Of a stretch of 64,000 nucleotides of DNA, positions 48,940-62,497 are shown in pieces. The translations under genes and the position numbers were made by a program. Positions within the stretch are counted from its first letter, which is position 1, and the number at the start of each line of letters is the position of its first letter. The stretch comes from Craterostigma plantagineum (lineage: Eukaryota > Streptophyta > Magnoliopsida > Lamiales > Linderniaceae), in assembly GCA_027422505.1 (NCBI GenBank), contig JAPQWV010000002.1, forward strand, positions 27,444,501 to 27,508,500, written 5' to 3'. The notes under the pieces were generated by a model. That model was not told the origin of the DNA. It saw nothing but the letters and a program-made list of their open reading frames with translations, and searched no databases.

Positions 48940-49628
48940 TTTTGAGTTCTTCATTGTAGAAGATGATCATGTATATGAAATGAATAATCACTAATATATC
49001 TCGTGGCGATGTTCTTTCTTGGTATCATACCGTTTAGATTTTTGTATATTTCTCCACTGTGCTTAGCTTTTATCTTTGGAGTATTAATCCAAGTCCTCTT
49101 CCTGTATTAGCATTCTCCCCAAAGCAAATAATCCAATGTTTCAAACCTTTGATGGCGCCCATGATCTTGACGAATCGACTTTCAGATTGATGGGTGTATG
49201 AGTACGGACAACATGTTAATGAGACCGTCCATGGATGATGCTTCACAGCTTTTCAAGCTATGAACTACTTTAGTTAGGCCCGTTTTGTAATTAAGCTATT
49301 AATGAATTCTAATCTAAACATTAATGGCGAATTAACCAAATCCTTACTTCTCCAATCGCCGGCCGTCACTTGTTTCTTTACCAATTGACTGCAGTAATTC
49401 CGACAAGATCCTAAGTAACCATTACAGGGGAGGAAAAGAAAAGGCAAAAAGAAGCCTTTTCTGAGTCAAACCCTTTTACCCACTTTCCTCAATTGCCTCG
49501 CTTAGCTCACACGACATCAACCCTCTGTTCCCAGCGACGCCGACGCCACATCACCATCCCACGCTTTAAATGAGACATCAGTTGGTGATTTTCAATGAGC
49601 CAATGAGATGAGCTGAGTTTCGTTTGCA
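48940..49628. other. Promoter-side spacer of the WAT1-related gene
   Basis: About 690 bp without coding sequence. The last ~250 bp is pyrimidine- and C-rich (CCACTTTCCTC, TCACACGACATCAACC) and probably holds the promoter and 5' UTR of the WAT1-related gene. I see no convincing TATA box. Confidence 0.4.
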
Positions 49629-50619
49629 ATGGCTAATGGCGCTGAACCGTACAAGGCCCACGTGGCATTGGCGGCCGTACAGGTGTTCAACGGCGGATAC
49701 CACGTCATCACCAAGGTGGCACTCAACGTTGGCGTCAATCAGCTCGTCTTCTGTGTGTTTCGTGATCTTCTCGCGCTATCGATCCTCGCGCCAGTCGCCT
49801 ATTTTCAGGAAAAGTTGGTGTCCTTCTCTCTATTCATTGCTTCATGTTTCTCTTTGGGTTTTTTATTAATTGATGCCTCTCGATGAATGAATATGTGAGT
49901 TGAGCGAAGGTCTTGATTTTGGCTTATGGCTTATGTTGAACTGATTTGGGGTCAAATGTATGTGCGAAATGTCTGGTCCTGACATGGAGATTGAGCTCTT
50001 TGGTTAGATCTGAAAGTCCTGTGGCGTGGAATCGTTGGATCTTTATGACAAACAGGGATTTGATTGGCAAGTAATAATCTTTTCTGTCAATAGAAAAAGA
50101 TGGAGATGAACTTGTCCGATTAGTGTATGATGATCCTAATGCTCGTCGGCTTTCAGTGACAAATAATCTTGGATCGTGTATGCAAAGTGAGGCATTTGAT
50201 ATTATTCGAATGATACCTTCATTGAGGAACATAACAGCATTGTTTCATGTAGTTATGGAAGCTAATGAAGATTGCTCGAAACATTCGAAGAACCTTACGT
50301 TGTTTTAATAGTGTAGCAATCACATTATTGTACCCATTTCATTGACTCACTTTCATTTATTTACAGAAGGGTAAGAGTGCCGTTGAACCGCCATTTGGTA
50401 ATAGGGTTCTTCTTTCTTGGTTTAACAGGGTAATTGTGTTCTCATTTCTCTTAGCCAGAGTTTATTTCTCAAGATTCTCAACCTAAAAATTGGTTTATTT
50501 AGAATTTTCGGCAACCAGCTTTTGTTTCTGCTCGGCCTCGGCTACACAAGTCCAACTTATGCTGCTGCTATACAACCTGCTATTCCAGTCTTCACTTTCA
50601 TACTGGCTCTACTAATGGG

Positions 50620-50683
<64 letters not shown>

Positions 50684-51799
50684 GCATTTGAACTTCTATA
50701 TATATGTGTTTCTTTTTTGCAGCACAGAAACAGTGAATCTAAGAAAAACAGAAGGCCGAACAAAGATAGGAGGTACCCTTGTTTGTGTTTCTGGGGCTAT
50801 TCTGATGGCAATGTTCCGTGGTCCGTCTATCTTAGGTTACAAGGAATCAGATTTTGCAGCCCATAATGAGATAAGCGCAACGGGCCAGCCCGAGCCCGTT
50901 GGCTGGTTGACCTCTGCTTTTGTCGACTTGGGACTCGATAATTGGCATTTGGGGATCTTATGCCTCGTCGGAAATTGCATGTGCATGGCGACTTATCTCG
51001 CCTTTCAGGTACAATACAACAGATAATATCACCCTCGATATGTCTAGTTTTCATGCATGACTGTTTTGAAGTAATGTTTATGCGTTTTTTCAGGCTCCAA
51101 TTTTAGCTAAATATCCGGCGAGCATATCAGTGACGGCGTATTCGTACTCCTTTGGCGCTTCTTGTATGCTTATAGCTGCATTTTTCATGACGAGTGAATC
51201 TACAGATTGGAATCTCACACAATCTGAGGCGTTCGCTGTATTATATGCTGTAAGACGACTGACTGTCTTTCACTTTACTCACAGTTTTCTTTCCTTAATC
51301 TTATATATTGAGATGGAAATGTATGAAAATTTACTGACTCTATTCCTTTTTTAGGGCATTGTGGCATCTGCACTAAACTATGGGCTTCTTACATGGTCGA
51401 ATAAGATTCTCGGGCCTTCATTGGTTGCTTTATACAGTCCACTCCAACCTGCTGCTTCGGCTTTTTTATCGAGAGCTTTCCTTGGAAGCCCCATATACCT
51501 TGGAAGGTTAAATCTCTATTCTCTTATTACACATTCCGCGTAATACTTTGTACCAACTTCAGATCAATATATTCCTTATATTGTTCTGTGAAATTCGAAA
51601 CAGTGTTTTGGGAGGACTTCTCATTATATTTGGGCTTTATCTGGTAACTTGGGCATCACATAGAGAGAAGCAAGCCTCTACCACTCGGTCATCTGAGCCA
51701 TACATCAGTATTGATTCTCCGATAAGTAAGACTCCTTACCATCAGCTAGGGCAGATTTTATCAAGCTCTTCGACTTCCTTAACAAAGATCGTGGACTAA
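49629..51799 (+). CDS. WAT1-related (MtN21/EamA) transporter
   Basis: Multi-pass membrane transporter of the plant drug/metabolite superfamily; relatives such as WAT1 export auxin from the vacuole, others move amino acids. About seven exons: [20 protein letters not shown] (start), a short exon [63 protein letters not shown] (~50735), [42 protein letters not shown], and a last exon [20 protein letters not shown] ending LTKIVD. The two EamA repeats and ten hydrophobic segments expected are present. It best matches the At5g45370/At4g19185 subgroup, whose substrate I do not know. Intron 3 holds a compound TC/AC microsatellite. The start is the first ATG with a good context (GCAATGGC). Confidence 0.9.
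50627..50682 (+). repeat. Compound (TC)n(AC)n microsatellite
   Basis: A TC run of about 12 units passes directly into an AC run of about 14 units inside an intron of the WAT1-related gene. Confidence 0.95.
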
Positions 51800-52743
51800 A
51801 TGGTGTATACTCGAAAAGATTCATTTTTTTTCCTGTTATTATTATGAATTTGCTTCTATACGTGGCAATGAAAAGGGTTCATGATGTTATGACTTCCTTT
51901 AAACACAAAACGTTTCATGAGATTGATTATGTATGAAGGCCAAGTCTTTCTCTATGTAGCTGTTAATAGCAAGAATGGCATCAAAGTCAAACTATAGTTA
52001 ATCTATGATATCCCTCTTGCTTGCCTGATATGTTTGCATAGAGCAACTCAACTACTACACAGTTGCAATAATAGAAAACTCATTTCGCCATCTTCAACGA
52101 GTTGAAGTTTCCTAAATTAGAAGCTCAATCTCTTTCGGATTTAAAAAAAAAAAGGAAGAATCTCTATCTAGCCAAGTACTTGAATAAAACTGCAATATCT
52201 TCTTTTCCAATATTCTGACAATTCTGGGCAGTGATGTCATGTGTGAAGTCATTCGAATGTTTTTATATCTTCAACTTGGTTGTGAATTCGTGATGGGACA
52301 ACATGTTATGGAATAAGACAGATTGATGTAATCAATTACATAAAAAAAATATCTCGATTACTGAATCTTTGCGATGATGGTATCCTCAAAGCTCTACAGA
52401 AGGGCGACTTCGAATATACTCAAGTCAAAGGATGTGCCAAACGCTGTTGATTGGTTAATGGTTAGACAGATTCAAAACTCCAAAAGGTCTACGCAACAAT
52501 ACATGATTAAATCATTCACCACCACCATCTGCGAGAGAGATGCATCCATTATTATAATCAGCTAATGAGCTTGAGAAGAGCTGTGCATAGTCTGACTTTG
52601 TGATTTACATTTATAGTATATTCCGTCCAAGAAAGCTCCCCCCTTACTATAAATTCCCACAAATTATTAACAGTTTTTGCAGAAGGGAAGGATTGTTTAG
52701 TGTAGTTATCACCTAGCAATAGCACTAGCAGTAAATAACACCA
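51800..52743. other. Spacer WAT1 / DUR3
   Basis: About 940 bp containing the WAT1-related 3' UTR and the DUR3 promoter. Open frame 52374-52565 has no recognisable features. Confidence 0.45.
52646..52655 (+). promoter_or_regulatory. TATA box of DUR3
   Basis: CTATAAATT about 95 bp upstream of the DUR3 start codon, at an ordinary distance for a plant promoter. Confidence 0.6.
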
Positions 52744-55602
<2,859 letters not shown>

Positions 55603-55872
55603 AAACAGACGCATATTCGAAAAAAGTTGCTCTCTTTACACATTCAGAGACTTGCTAGAAAGATTGCGATTATGTGTGTGTGCGCGTGTGTGTGTGTGCA
55701 AATCGTGCATATGAATTGAAACTTGAAAATCACTGTAACATATGTATGGAACGATGTTTATATTATAACTTTCCATGTCTTCAAACCATGTAAATTCCAA
55801 AGCCAGAAACAAGAAGTAGATAATTATCAAGACAACCAAGAACGGCTTAAAGCTAAGCAATGCTATGGAACT

Positions 55873-56574
55873 TCAAAAGTCTAGGCCCAACCATTTCTTG
55901 TAATAAACACAAGTGCTTGGAGAGATGACCCCATCAGGCGCACACATGCTAATCCTAGGACAAGCACCGCAAGGTATCGAAGCAAACGCACCTGCCCTGG
56001 CGGCCTTTGCAACGCTATAACAGACCGCACCGACGGGAATCGAACCATAATCTCCCAAACCCGTGCTCCTCGCCTCAATGATGTCATTGTCCAAAATCAT
56101 ACAATTGAGTATCTCACTGGTCTGTTTGCTGGTCAAGTCATTGGGCAAGGCCCCCGACCTATTGAGCCAGTTGCGAATGCCTTCTGCAGTAGCCACCTTG
56201 CCTTTTCTTATATACTGCAAGCTTAGCAATTTAACCGAATTAATGAACGGTTCGTCTAGTTCTCCATTGGAGTACCAATCTCCTCCCGTTAATTCTGTAC
56301 AAGGTTCGAACTCAGCGGCCATGTAATGCTTCTTGCCCCTGTTCTTGACGTTGACGACTTCTTTGATTAGATTCTTAGAAGTCAACGACTTGAGTGACTT
56401 TTGCATCAAAGCGTCGAGCAGCTCCGTCTCCGCCCTGATGTCTCGTAACCATATGCCTGAATCTCCTCTGCTCTTAATGGCGTTGAGCACTTTGCGTTCC
56501 GCGTCATTCAGACCCGATGGATCTGAATCGGGTCTTTTCCGTTTAATGCCTGGGCCTTTTACCGATCGACTCAT
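55873..56574 (-). CDS. RNA polymerase III subunit RPC6 (Rpc34)
   Basis: Subunit of the Pol III initiation trimer (C82/C34/C31 in yeast), needed to recruit the enzyme to tRNA and 5S promoters. A single exon of 233 residues, the usual plant length. Winged-helix region GLNDAERKVLNAIKSRGDSG ... MQKSLKSLTSKNLIKEV, a second WYSNGELDEPFINSVKLL segment, and a Cys cluster near the C-terminus (SIPCGACPRISMCAPDGVIS) typical of Rpc34 iron-sulfur/zinc binding. The ATG at 56574 is the first in frame; upstream in-frame codons lack ATG. The tail is convergent with DUR3, separated by ~270 bp. A young LTR element lies about 245 bp upstream of the start codon. Confidence 0.88.
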   Translation of the reverse strand: MSRSVKGPGIKRKRPDSDPSGLNDAERKVLNAIKSRGDSGIWLRDIRAETELLDALMQKSLKSLTSKNLIKEVVNVKNRGKKHYMAAEFEPCTELTGGDWYSNGELDEPFINSVKLLSLQYIRKGKVATAEGIRNWLNRSGALPNDLTSKQTSEILNCMILDNDIIEARSTGLGDYGSIPVGAVCYSVAKAARAGAFASIPCGACPRISMCAPDGVISPSTCVYYKKWLGLDF

Positions 56575-56818
56575 ACCTATCACGCACGAATCAAAACCAA
56601 CGGAAGAAGAACGATAATTTAAGAAAGCGAGATAAAAGAAATACGATCTTCAACGCCGACTTACTCTGATTCGAAGAGCCGCCTAAATATCTGCTATCCG
56701 TAACTCCTGCTATGGAATCTCCGATGACGGCGGAGGAGGACTGGCGGCGATTGCTCACGTTTACAGTGGTGGTTGCGTCTTAGCTTTTTAGGTTTCTAAT
56801 TGATGGGGCGTTTCATAC

Positions 56819-57262
56819 TGTAAGATCCCGCCCTAATTGAAGGATCACTTGGAATTTCTATCGAATAGTTGGCGTGCGTGATTGTGTTAGTATCTAAGAA
56901 GAAATCTGAAAAGAAGATACGAACAGAGATTAGAAGAAGGGGAGCTTAGAGAGAGGGGAGAGATACAGATTGAGAGTAAGAGAGATGAAGATAGATCGAA
57001 GCATAGAGATGATAGATTATAGAGGGAGAGAGATCAGAGATACGATAGAGAACTTCATTCATTTTGCTTAGTTTACCCATACATGCATCGATAGTATATA
57101 TCATAGTAATTTAGGCTCATCTAAACATAGTCCCAATTCTAATTAAAGATGGATAACGGTAGGCCCAAATCCAATTGATATCTTCAGTCTACTCCTTCTC
57201 GGTCCAGCCTGTTCTCATATGAGCCCACATAATCATCTTCAGTAGTTCGTCGGGTCCTTACA
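56819..57262 (-). repeat. 3' LTR of the gag-only element
   Basis: 444 bp, apparently identical to the other LTR except for one T/C difference near 56857. This is the copy nearest the RPC6 gene. Confidence 0.92.
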
Positions 57263-58283
57263 TTGCCCCGCCGTTGAAGACATCCTCGTCCTCGAGGATG
57301 TGAGAGTAAACTCCCGGCATAGTGAGGATTATGTCCGACAATGGATCCACGATAATTATCAGCTTCGGGGTCGACAAACTTTTTCCACGATCGAACGGGA
57401 AATGTGAATTCTTAAGGAAACCAATAACCATAGATGGTGAGGTAGCAGAAACCAAAGATGATATTAGTGGCCTATCAGTTGCCCCATTATCTCTCGATGA
57501 CGTAGGAGATGGGTTGGAAGTAGCGAGCCCGGTCTCATGAGGATGATGTCCATCAAAGAGACCACGGATATTGCTTGCTATCATCGCTGTACTTTTCCCG
57601 CGATCGAAAGGAAAACTCTCGAGTAAGAGCACGACATCATCTCGAGCAAGTTTAAAACCACTAATCAGATACCATATTCGATCATGCAATAGCTTCACTC
57701 TCATAAAACGAACCTGTGATTCCCCAACGCCCATGACATAAGCGCTTAAAAGAGCTTCCACCTTTTCCCACTCGAGAGAGTTGGCACCATCAATTCCATA
57801 TCGACCTCGATCAAATGGTAGACTATGGACTTCTTCCACGTGCAACTGCTCGGCAAAACACTTCCCTAGATCGAAGGGCATACGATGATCTGAACTTTTC
57901 ATCCCTTTAGCAATTGACGAATTCTTCTCGAAGTCTATGGTAGCCTTTGCGATACATAAGAACCCCATTTCCTCGACAATATGCCAACGCCCTCGATGAA
58001 ATGGAAGGCTAAGGACCTCATGCATGTGTAGTTGCTCGACATCCCATCGTCCTAGGTCAGCCCATATACCATACACATCAACTAACACGGATTCATCACC
58101 AATAATATCGGTCCCCCCAATCACGTAAGAATCCGGCGTAACCACATCAACCAACACGGACGAACCCTTATCAACCAACATCGACGAGTTATCATCGCTC
58201 AACGCCAATTTATCCCCAATGACAACCGATTCAACCTCAGCTCCAACCGGTTCAAACTCAACTAGCACCGCAACTCTTCCCAC
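57258..58283 (-). CDS. Unknown ORF of the gag-only element, PFDRG repeats
   Basis: A long open frame (~340 codons, first codon GTG; any true start is uncertain). It contains five spaced copies of a P-F-[DH]-x-G-[KR] motif (SLPFHRGRW, RMPFDLGKC, SLPFDRGRY, SFPFDRGKS, HFPFDRGKS) with no similarity I know. The end ILEDEDVFNGGAM overlaps the polypurine region and 3' LTR boundary, as in many plant Gypsy polyproteins. No enzyme motif. If the ~136 bp between GTAAGG (~58425) and ACATAG (~58285) is spliced out, this frame fuses in phase to the gag part. Confidence 0.5.
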   Translation of the reverse strand: MGRVAVLVEFEPVGAEVESVVIGDKLALSDDNSSMLVDKGSSVLVDVVTPDSYVIGGTDIIGDESVLVDVYGIWADLGRWDVEQLHMHEVLSLPFHRGRWHIVEEMGFLCIAKATIDFEKNSSIAKGMKSSDHRMPFDLGKCFAEQLHVEEVHSLPFDRGRYGIDGANSLEWEKVEALLSAYVMGVGESQVRFMRVKLLHDRIWYLISGFKLARDDVVLLLESFPFDRGKSTAMIASNIRGLFDGHHPHETGLATSNPSPTSSRDNGATDRPLISSLVSATSPSMVIGFLKNSHFPFDRGKSLSTPKLIIIVDPLSDIILTMPGVYSHILEDEDVFNGGAM

Positions 58284-58412
58284 CTATGTTCGACTTCGTT
58301 ATTTCAGCAAATTCATTCCCAATCGGAAGTGACTCAGTTTCAAGCAAAGAAACATTCGGCAGCTCAATAGATTCAAATCTGTCAATTATAGCTTCTATGA
58401 ACTCATTCCAAG

Positions 58413-58871
58413 TTAAGTCCTTACCTCAACGTACTCCTCGTACCATTCGAGAGCGTCGCCGTCGACGTAGAACCAGACGCGCTTCGTTCGCTCGACACTA
58501 GTGAGGTTCTTCAATGCGAAGTATTCATTGCACTTCTCTATCCAGGCTTTCGCATCCGTTCCAGTGAAGATGTGAGGAGTCGTGACCCAAGTGATCGCCG
58601 GCGAGTAATCGGCATCAAATCTCTTCAGCAAGGCGACTGCGAAGTCATTCCAAGCTGGAGGATCCTTATCGCCGTATAACCAATCATCGCAATACTCTTT
58701 GTACCACTCCAGAGCCTCGCCTTTGACGTATAAGTATGCAGTCTTCGTTCGTTCCACGTCACTAGTCGTCGACAAAGCTTTGAAGTACTCGCTGCATTCG
58801 TTCAACCAAACTGTTGGTCCTGTTCCGTCGAAGAGATGAGGTGCCTTGTACGTAATCCATTCAATCACCAT
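58413..58871 (-). CDS. Gypsy-type gag fragment, tandemly duplicated
   Basis: About 150 residues from the ATG at 58871 (an in-frame ATG before the PBS is less likely). Two successive retrotransposon-gag units are visible: VIEWITYKAPHLFDGTGPTV ... ALEWYKEYCDDW ... WNDFAVALLKRF, then PHIFTGTDAKAWIEKCNEYF ... ALEWYEEYVE. The second unit ends in a stop, but a one-base shift continues it as TWNEFIEAIIDRFE, the expected gag tail. Either an indel broke the frame, or GAG|GTAAGG is a splice donor joining this frame to the next one. Capsid-like role inferred from family only. Confidence 0.75.
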   Translation of the reverse strand: MVIEWITYKAPHLFDGTGPTVWLNECSEYFKALSTTSDVERTKTAYLYVKGEALEWYKEYCDDWLYGDKDPPAWNDFAVALLKRFDADYSPAITWVTTPHIFTGTDAKAWIEKCNEYFALKNLTSVERTKRVWFYVDGDALEWYEEYVEVRT

Positions 58872-58889
58872 CGTTGTCCGAGAATCGTT

Positions 58890-58902
58890 GGCTCTGATAC
58901 CA
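58890..58902 (-). other. Primer-binding site (tRNA-iMet)
   Basis: The minus strand reads TGGTATCAGAGCC two bases inside the 5' LTR, complementary to the 3' end of initiator methionine tRNA. Confidence 0.9.
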
Positions 58903-58904
58903 AA

Positions 58905-59348
58905 TGTAAGATCCCGCCCTAATTGAAGGATCACTTGGAACTTCTATCGAATAGTTGGCGTGCGTGATTGTGTTAGTATCTAAGAAGAAATCTGAAAAGA
59001 AGATACGAACAGAGATTAGAAGAAGGGGAGCTTAGAGAGAGGGGAGAGATACAGATTGAGAGTAAGAGAGATGAAGATAGATCGAAGCATAGAGATGATA
59101 GATTATAGAGGGAGAGAGATCAGAGATACGATAGAGAACTTCATTCATTTTGCTTAGTTTACCCATACATGCATCGATAGTATATATCATAGTAATTTAG
59201 GCTCATCTAAACATAGTCCCAATTCTAATTAAAGATGGATAACGGTAGGCCCAAATCCAATTGATATCTTCAGTCTACTCCTTCTCGGTCCAGCCTGTTC
59301 TCATATGAGCCCACATAATCATCTTCAGTAGTTCGTCGGGTCCTTACA
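58905..59348 (-). repeat. 5' LTR of the gag-only element
   Basis: 444 bp copy from which minus-strand transcription would start, directed towards RPC6. Confidence 0.92.
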
Positions 59349-59755
59349 CATACATGCGTCTCTTTTAGATTTATAGCCTTATTTTTTTCTTTGGAATTAG
59401 AATTTTTACCCCGACAAATAAAGTACATGGAAAGAAAAATGTTCGAACTCAACTCAAAGTCACAACTCACAAGTAAGAAAGACGAAATTCAAAGGGTACT
59501 CATTTTTCAAGAAAGTGTGATCTTGTTCCAACTCCTCCATTAACTCAATTTCATATATTCAACCATTTCCTTTGATATACATTCGGTTAACAAGTGCAAT
59601 AAAAATATCACAACTTCCCAAAAGCCAAAAACCCACTCAAGTCAAACCCCCCGTACTATGACCCCACCCATATTATCATATATCATAATAAACCTATTTA
59701 CCAACACCTTGATTTTGTGTGTTGTATAGATCTATGTATACATCATCGACAACAC

Positions 59756-59793
<38 letters not shown>

Positions 59794-60615
59794 TTGCCTA
59801 AATAACTAAGTTGCTAAAAATTTTGGTAACAAGAACAAGACTAACATGAGTAAGTCAGAAATACAACCCTCAGCATCCTCCATGGAGATGTTATCCAGCG
59901 AAGTGAGTAATGTAAGCTCAACTCCCACAGCAAAAGCCGAAGAAAGGCGAGAGACTGAAGAACAAGACGAGGAGGTGAATAAAACATATATTCCTACAAC
60001 TTGAGTCATTAAAATCGTGAATAAATTAACACTTTTGTTGGTCAAGCACATTGATTTGATGTGTTTTGTAATGAAGCAAGCATCTAATTTCAAGATTAGG
60101 TTAAGCTTGTATAGGGAATTGGAGTAATGGAGTAGACATCATTCTCGATCATCCACAAGTTGGAAGAATTATTTATTTATTATTATTTTTCATGTAATAT
60201 GGCTCCCATCCTACCCTAGTATAATCTTTTTTCTAATTGGCTCCTTGATTTTATTTAGCAATATATATTTTTATAAGAATTTAATAATATATTTTGTTGG
60301 TCGTGTAAAATTAGCCAGACGACGGGCACATATATGGTAAGTCCAATATCAGTAGGCCCAAATATCTCGATCCAACTCCTAGAAGGCTCATAATGGAATA
60401 TGTACGTGGGCTGGCCTTAGCGGTGCCGGTAACTTTTTACATTTTTCTCAACTTCTCTTTCTTTCTCTATTTACATTTTTTCCCGGGTAATATAAAGGGA
60501 GTTATCATGCGAAGTCAGTTAGTTCCATAAGCTTCATGTTCTTACCTCTTCTGTTGTCTGCATTAACAATGGACTAATCCCATCACCCATAGTTGATTTT
60601 GGCTCTGAAATCAAA
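59349..60615. other. Spacer before the polyamine transporter gene
   Basis: Contains a (CT)n run (59758-59789), plain AT-rich DNA and the PUT promoter. The open frame pair around 59806-60093 is open on both strands and matches nothing I know, so no gene is called. Confidence 0.45.
60491..60497 (+). promoter_or_regulatory. TATA box of the PUT gene
   Basis: TATAAAG about 120 bp before the start codon, followed by a pyrimidine-rich leader. Confidence 0.55.
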
Positions 60616-62025
60616 ATGCAGAGGCTGAGAGAATCATCAATGAGCTGCAACAAGCAAGCTTCTATTTCAATGGGAGTTCTCAGCGCTTCTCAGTACGCAG
60701 CAGTCGCCAACGAAGCTGAATCACCTACTACAGCAAGAAACAGCGGTAAGAAAATATCATTCCTACCCCTCATCTTCCTCATATACTACGAAGTCTCTGG
60801 GGGACCGTTTGGCATCGAAGACAGCGTCAAAGCCGCCGGCCCACTGTTCGCTCTCGCCGGCTTTCTGCTATTCCCATTACTATGGAGCGTCCCAGAAGCT
60901 CTAATCACGGCAGAACTGAGCACGATGTTCCCAGAAAACGGCGGCTACGTTGTTTGGGTTTCTTCTGCTCTTGGCCCATCTTGGGGATTCCTCCTTGGCT
61001 GGACCAAGTGGCTGGGCGGGGTTGTCGACAATGCACTTTACCCTGTTCTCTTCCTCGATTACCTGAAATCGACCGTACCTTCGTTAGGCGGCGGTGCGCC
61101 GCGTATCGTGGCTGTGCTGGCGTTGACCGTCGCTTTGACTTTCTTGAACTACAGGGGTCTGACCATCGTGGGTTGGGCGTCGGTGTTCCTCGGCGTCTTC
61201 TCCATCCTTCCTTTCTTGGTAATGGGATTCATCTCCATCCCCAAGATAAGGCCCAAACGGTGGCTGGTCGCCGACGCACACGGCATAGACTGGAGCCTAT
61301 ACCTCAACACGCTTTTCTGGAACCTCAACTACTGGGACTCCATAAGCACGCTCGCCGGCGAGGTAGAAAACCCTAAGAAAACCCTACCCAAAGCCCTCTT
61401 CTACGCTCTGTTCCTCGTCGTTCTTGGGTACTTCTTCCCCTTACTCACTGGCACGGGTTCGACCCCCTTGGACCGTTTGTCTTGGACCGACGGCTACTTC
61501 TCCGACCTAGCCAAGATCTTAGGCGGCGTATGGCTGAGGACGTGGGTCCAAGGAGCCGCCGCCGTGTCCAACATGGGCATGTTCTTGGCCGAAATGAGCG
61601 GAGATTCTTTCCAGCTTCTGGGAATGGCAGAGAGGGGAATGATCCCCGAGATCTTCGCTAGGAGGTCCAAGTATGGAACGCCCCTCGTCGGAATACTGTT
61701 TTCTGCCTCTGGGGTTTTGATGCTGTCGTGGCTGAGTTTCCAGGAAATTGTGGCCGCCGAGAACTTCATGTACTGTTTTGGGATGGTGCTTGAGTTTGCG
61801 GCTTTCGTGAGGCTGAGGGTGAAGGAGCCCGACGCTCCTCGGCCTTATAAGGTGCCGGTGGGTACGGCCGGCGCCGTCTTGATGTGCGTGCCGCCGACGG
61901 TGACGTTGTGCGGTGTGCTGGCTTTTTCGTCTCTTAAAGTTTTGGGTATTAGTGTTTTCGCTGCTTCGCTTGGGCTGTTATTGCAGCCTTGTCTCAGATA
62001 TTGCGAGAGGAAAGGAGTGGCTTAG
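60616..62025 (+). CDS. Polyamine uptake transporter (PUT/LAT family)
   Basis: Polyamine:H+ symporter of the APC superfamily, 469 residues in a single exon, the usual size and structure. After a variable N-terminus comes [23 protein letters not shown] (TM1 with the substrate-binding loop), then [67 protein letters not shown] and [18 protein letters not shown], together about twelve membrane segments. Arabidopsis relatives transport spermidine, putrescine and paraquat at the plasma membrane, ER or chloroplast. The exact member cannot be fixed by eye. ATG at 60643 is an alternative start. Base composition is GC-richer than the surrounding DNA, as often in intronless genes. Intact. Confidence 0.92.
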   Translation: MQRLRESSMSCNKQASISMGVLSASQYAAVANEAESPTTARNSGKKISFLPLIFLIYYEVSGGPFGIEDSVKAAGPLFALAGFLLFPLLWSVPEALITAELSTMFPENGGYVVWVSSALGPSWGFLLGWTKWLGGVVDNALYPVLFLDYLKSTVPSLGGGAPRIVAVLALTVALTFLNYRGLTIVGWASVFLGVFSILPFLVMGFISIPKIRPKRWLVADAHGIDWSLYLNTLFWNLNYWDSISTLAGEVENPKKTLPKALFYALFLVVLGYFFPLLTGTGSTPLDRLSWTDGYFSDLAKILGGVWLRTWVQGAAAVSNMGMFLAEMSGDSFQLLGMAERGMIPEIFARRSKYGTPLVGILFSASGVLMLSWLSFQEIVAAENFMYCFGMVLEFAAFVRLRVKEPDAPRPYKVPVGTAGAVLMCVPPTVTLCGVLAFSSLKVLGISVFAASLGLLLQPCLRYCERKGVA

Positions 62026-62497
62026 GTTCTCTGTGAATTCTCATCTTGTAAGTTAATAATATCCTCGTTCATTAGTTAATCTCTGATATATTATGATCGA
62101 TCATTGAACGGCTCCATCGTTGTCTTGTTAAGTTTCAATATCATTCAAATCAATACTCTCTTTGTTTCAGTCGCTCACTCTCTGCTCAACTCTGCTCTGC
62201 TCCTCATATCCCTAATCTTTTGACAAGCTTCCTATGAATGCCACGTGTCATTCAAATATCCAAACTTCAGCAATTGAGCACCAAGAATTTTCCCATGCTT
62301 CTATCTATCACAAACATCATCTCATCAGCATTCTTCTCATTCATGTAAATACTAATAAACTAAATAACAGAAAATTGAGCAAGAAAATCCATTTAGCATC
62401 ATCTCCCTGTAAGAAGTAAGCACAACACCACTCCCCACACTCTTTCTTCCTCCTCTAACCCAAAGAGTGTAAGAGAGAGTGAAAGACAGAGACCGAA
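62026..62497. other. Spacer PUT / PRK with PRK promoter
   Basis: About 470 bp holding the PUT 3' end and the PRK promoter. No convincing TATA box; the 60 bp before the PRK start is C/T-rich then GA-rich (AAGAGAGAGTGAAAGACAGA). Open frame 62234-62419 shows no family features. Confidence 0.4.

Larger units (their letters stand above)
56819..59348 (-). mobile_element. Non-autonomous LTR element with gag only (TR-GAG-like)
   Basis: 2530 bp. Two 444 bp LTRs beginning TGTAAG and ending CTTACA, and a perfect 5-bp duplication CATAC (56814-56818, 59349-59353). On the minus strand the 5' LTR is the right one; a tRNA-iMet primer-binding site follows it, and a GGCGGGGCAA polypurine-like stretch precedes the 3' LTR. 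I found one substitution between the LTRs, so the insertion is very recent. The internal 1.6 kb encodes Gypsy-type gag sequence and a second frame but no protease, RT, RNase H or integrase; it must move with enzymes of another element. Confidence 0.88.

Noticed and set aside
58413..58425. Programmed ribosomal frameshift in the gag-only element
   Set aside because: No slippery heptamer is evident at the junction. Splicing or an indel explains the frame change more simply.
59806..60093. 95-residue minus-strand frame with a hydrophobic tail, and a ~52-residue acidic plus-strand frame over the same bases
   Set aside because: Both strands are open over an AT-rich spacer, neither matches a family I know, and no splice or promoter context supports either. 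It could be a small peptide gene, but evidence is too thin.
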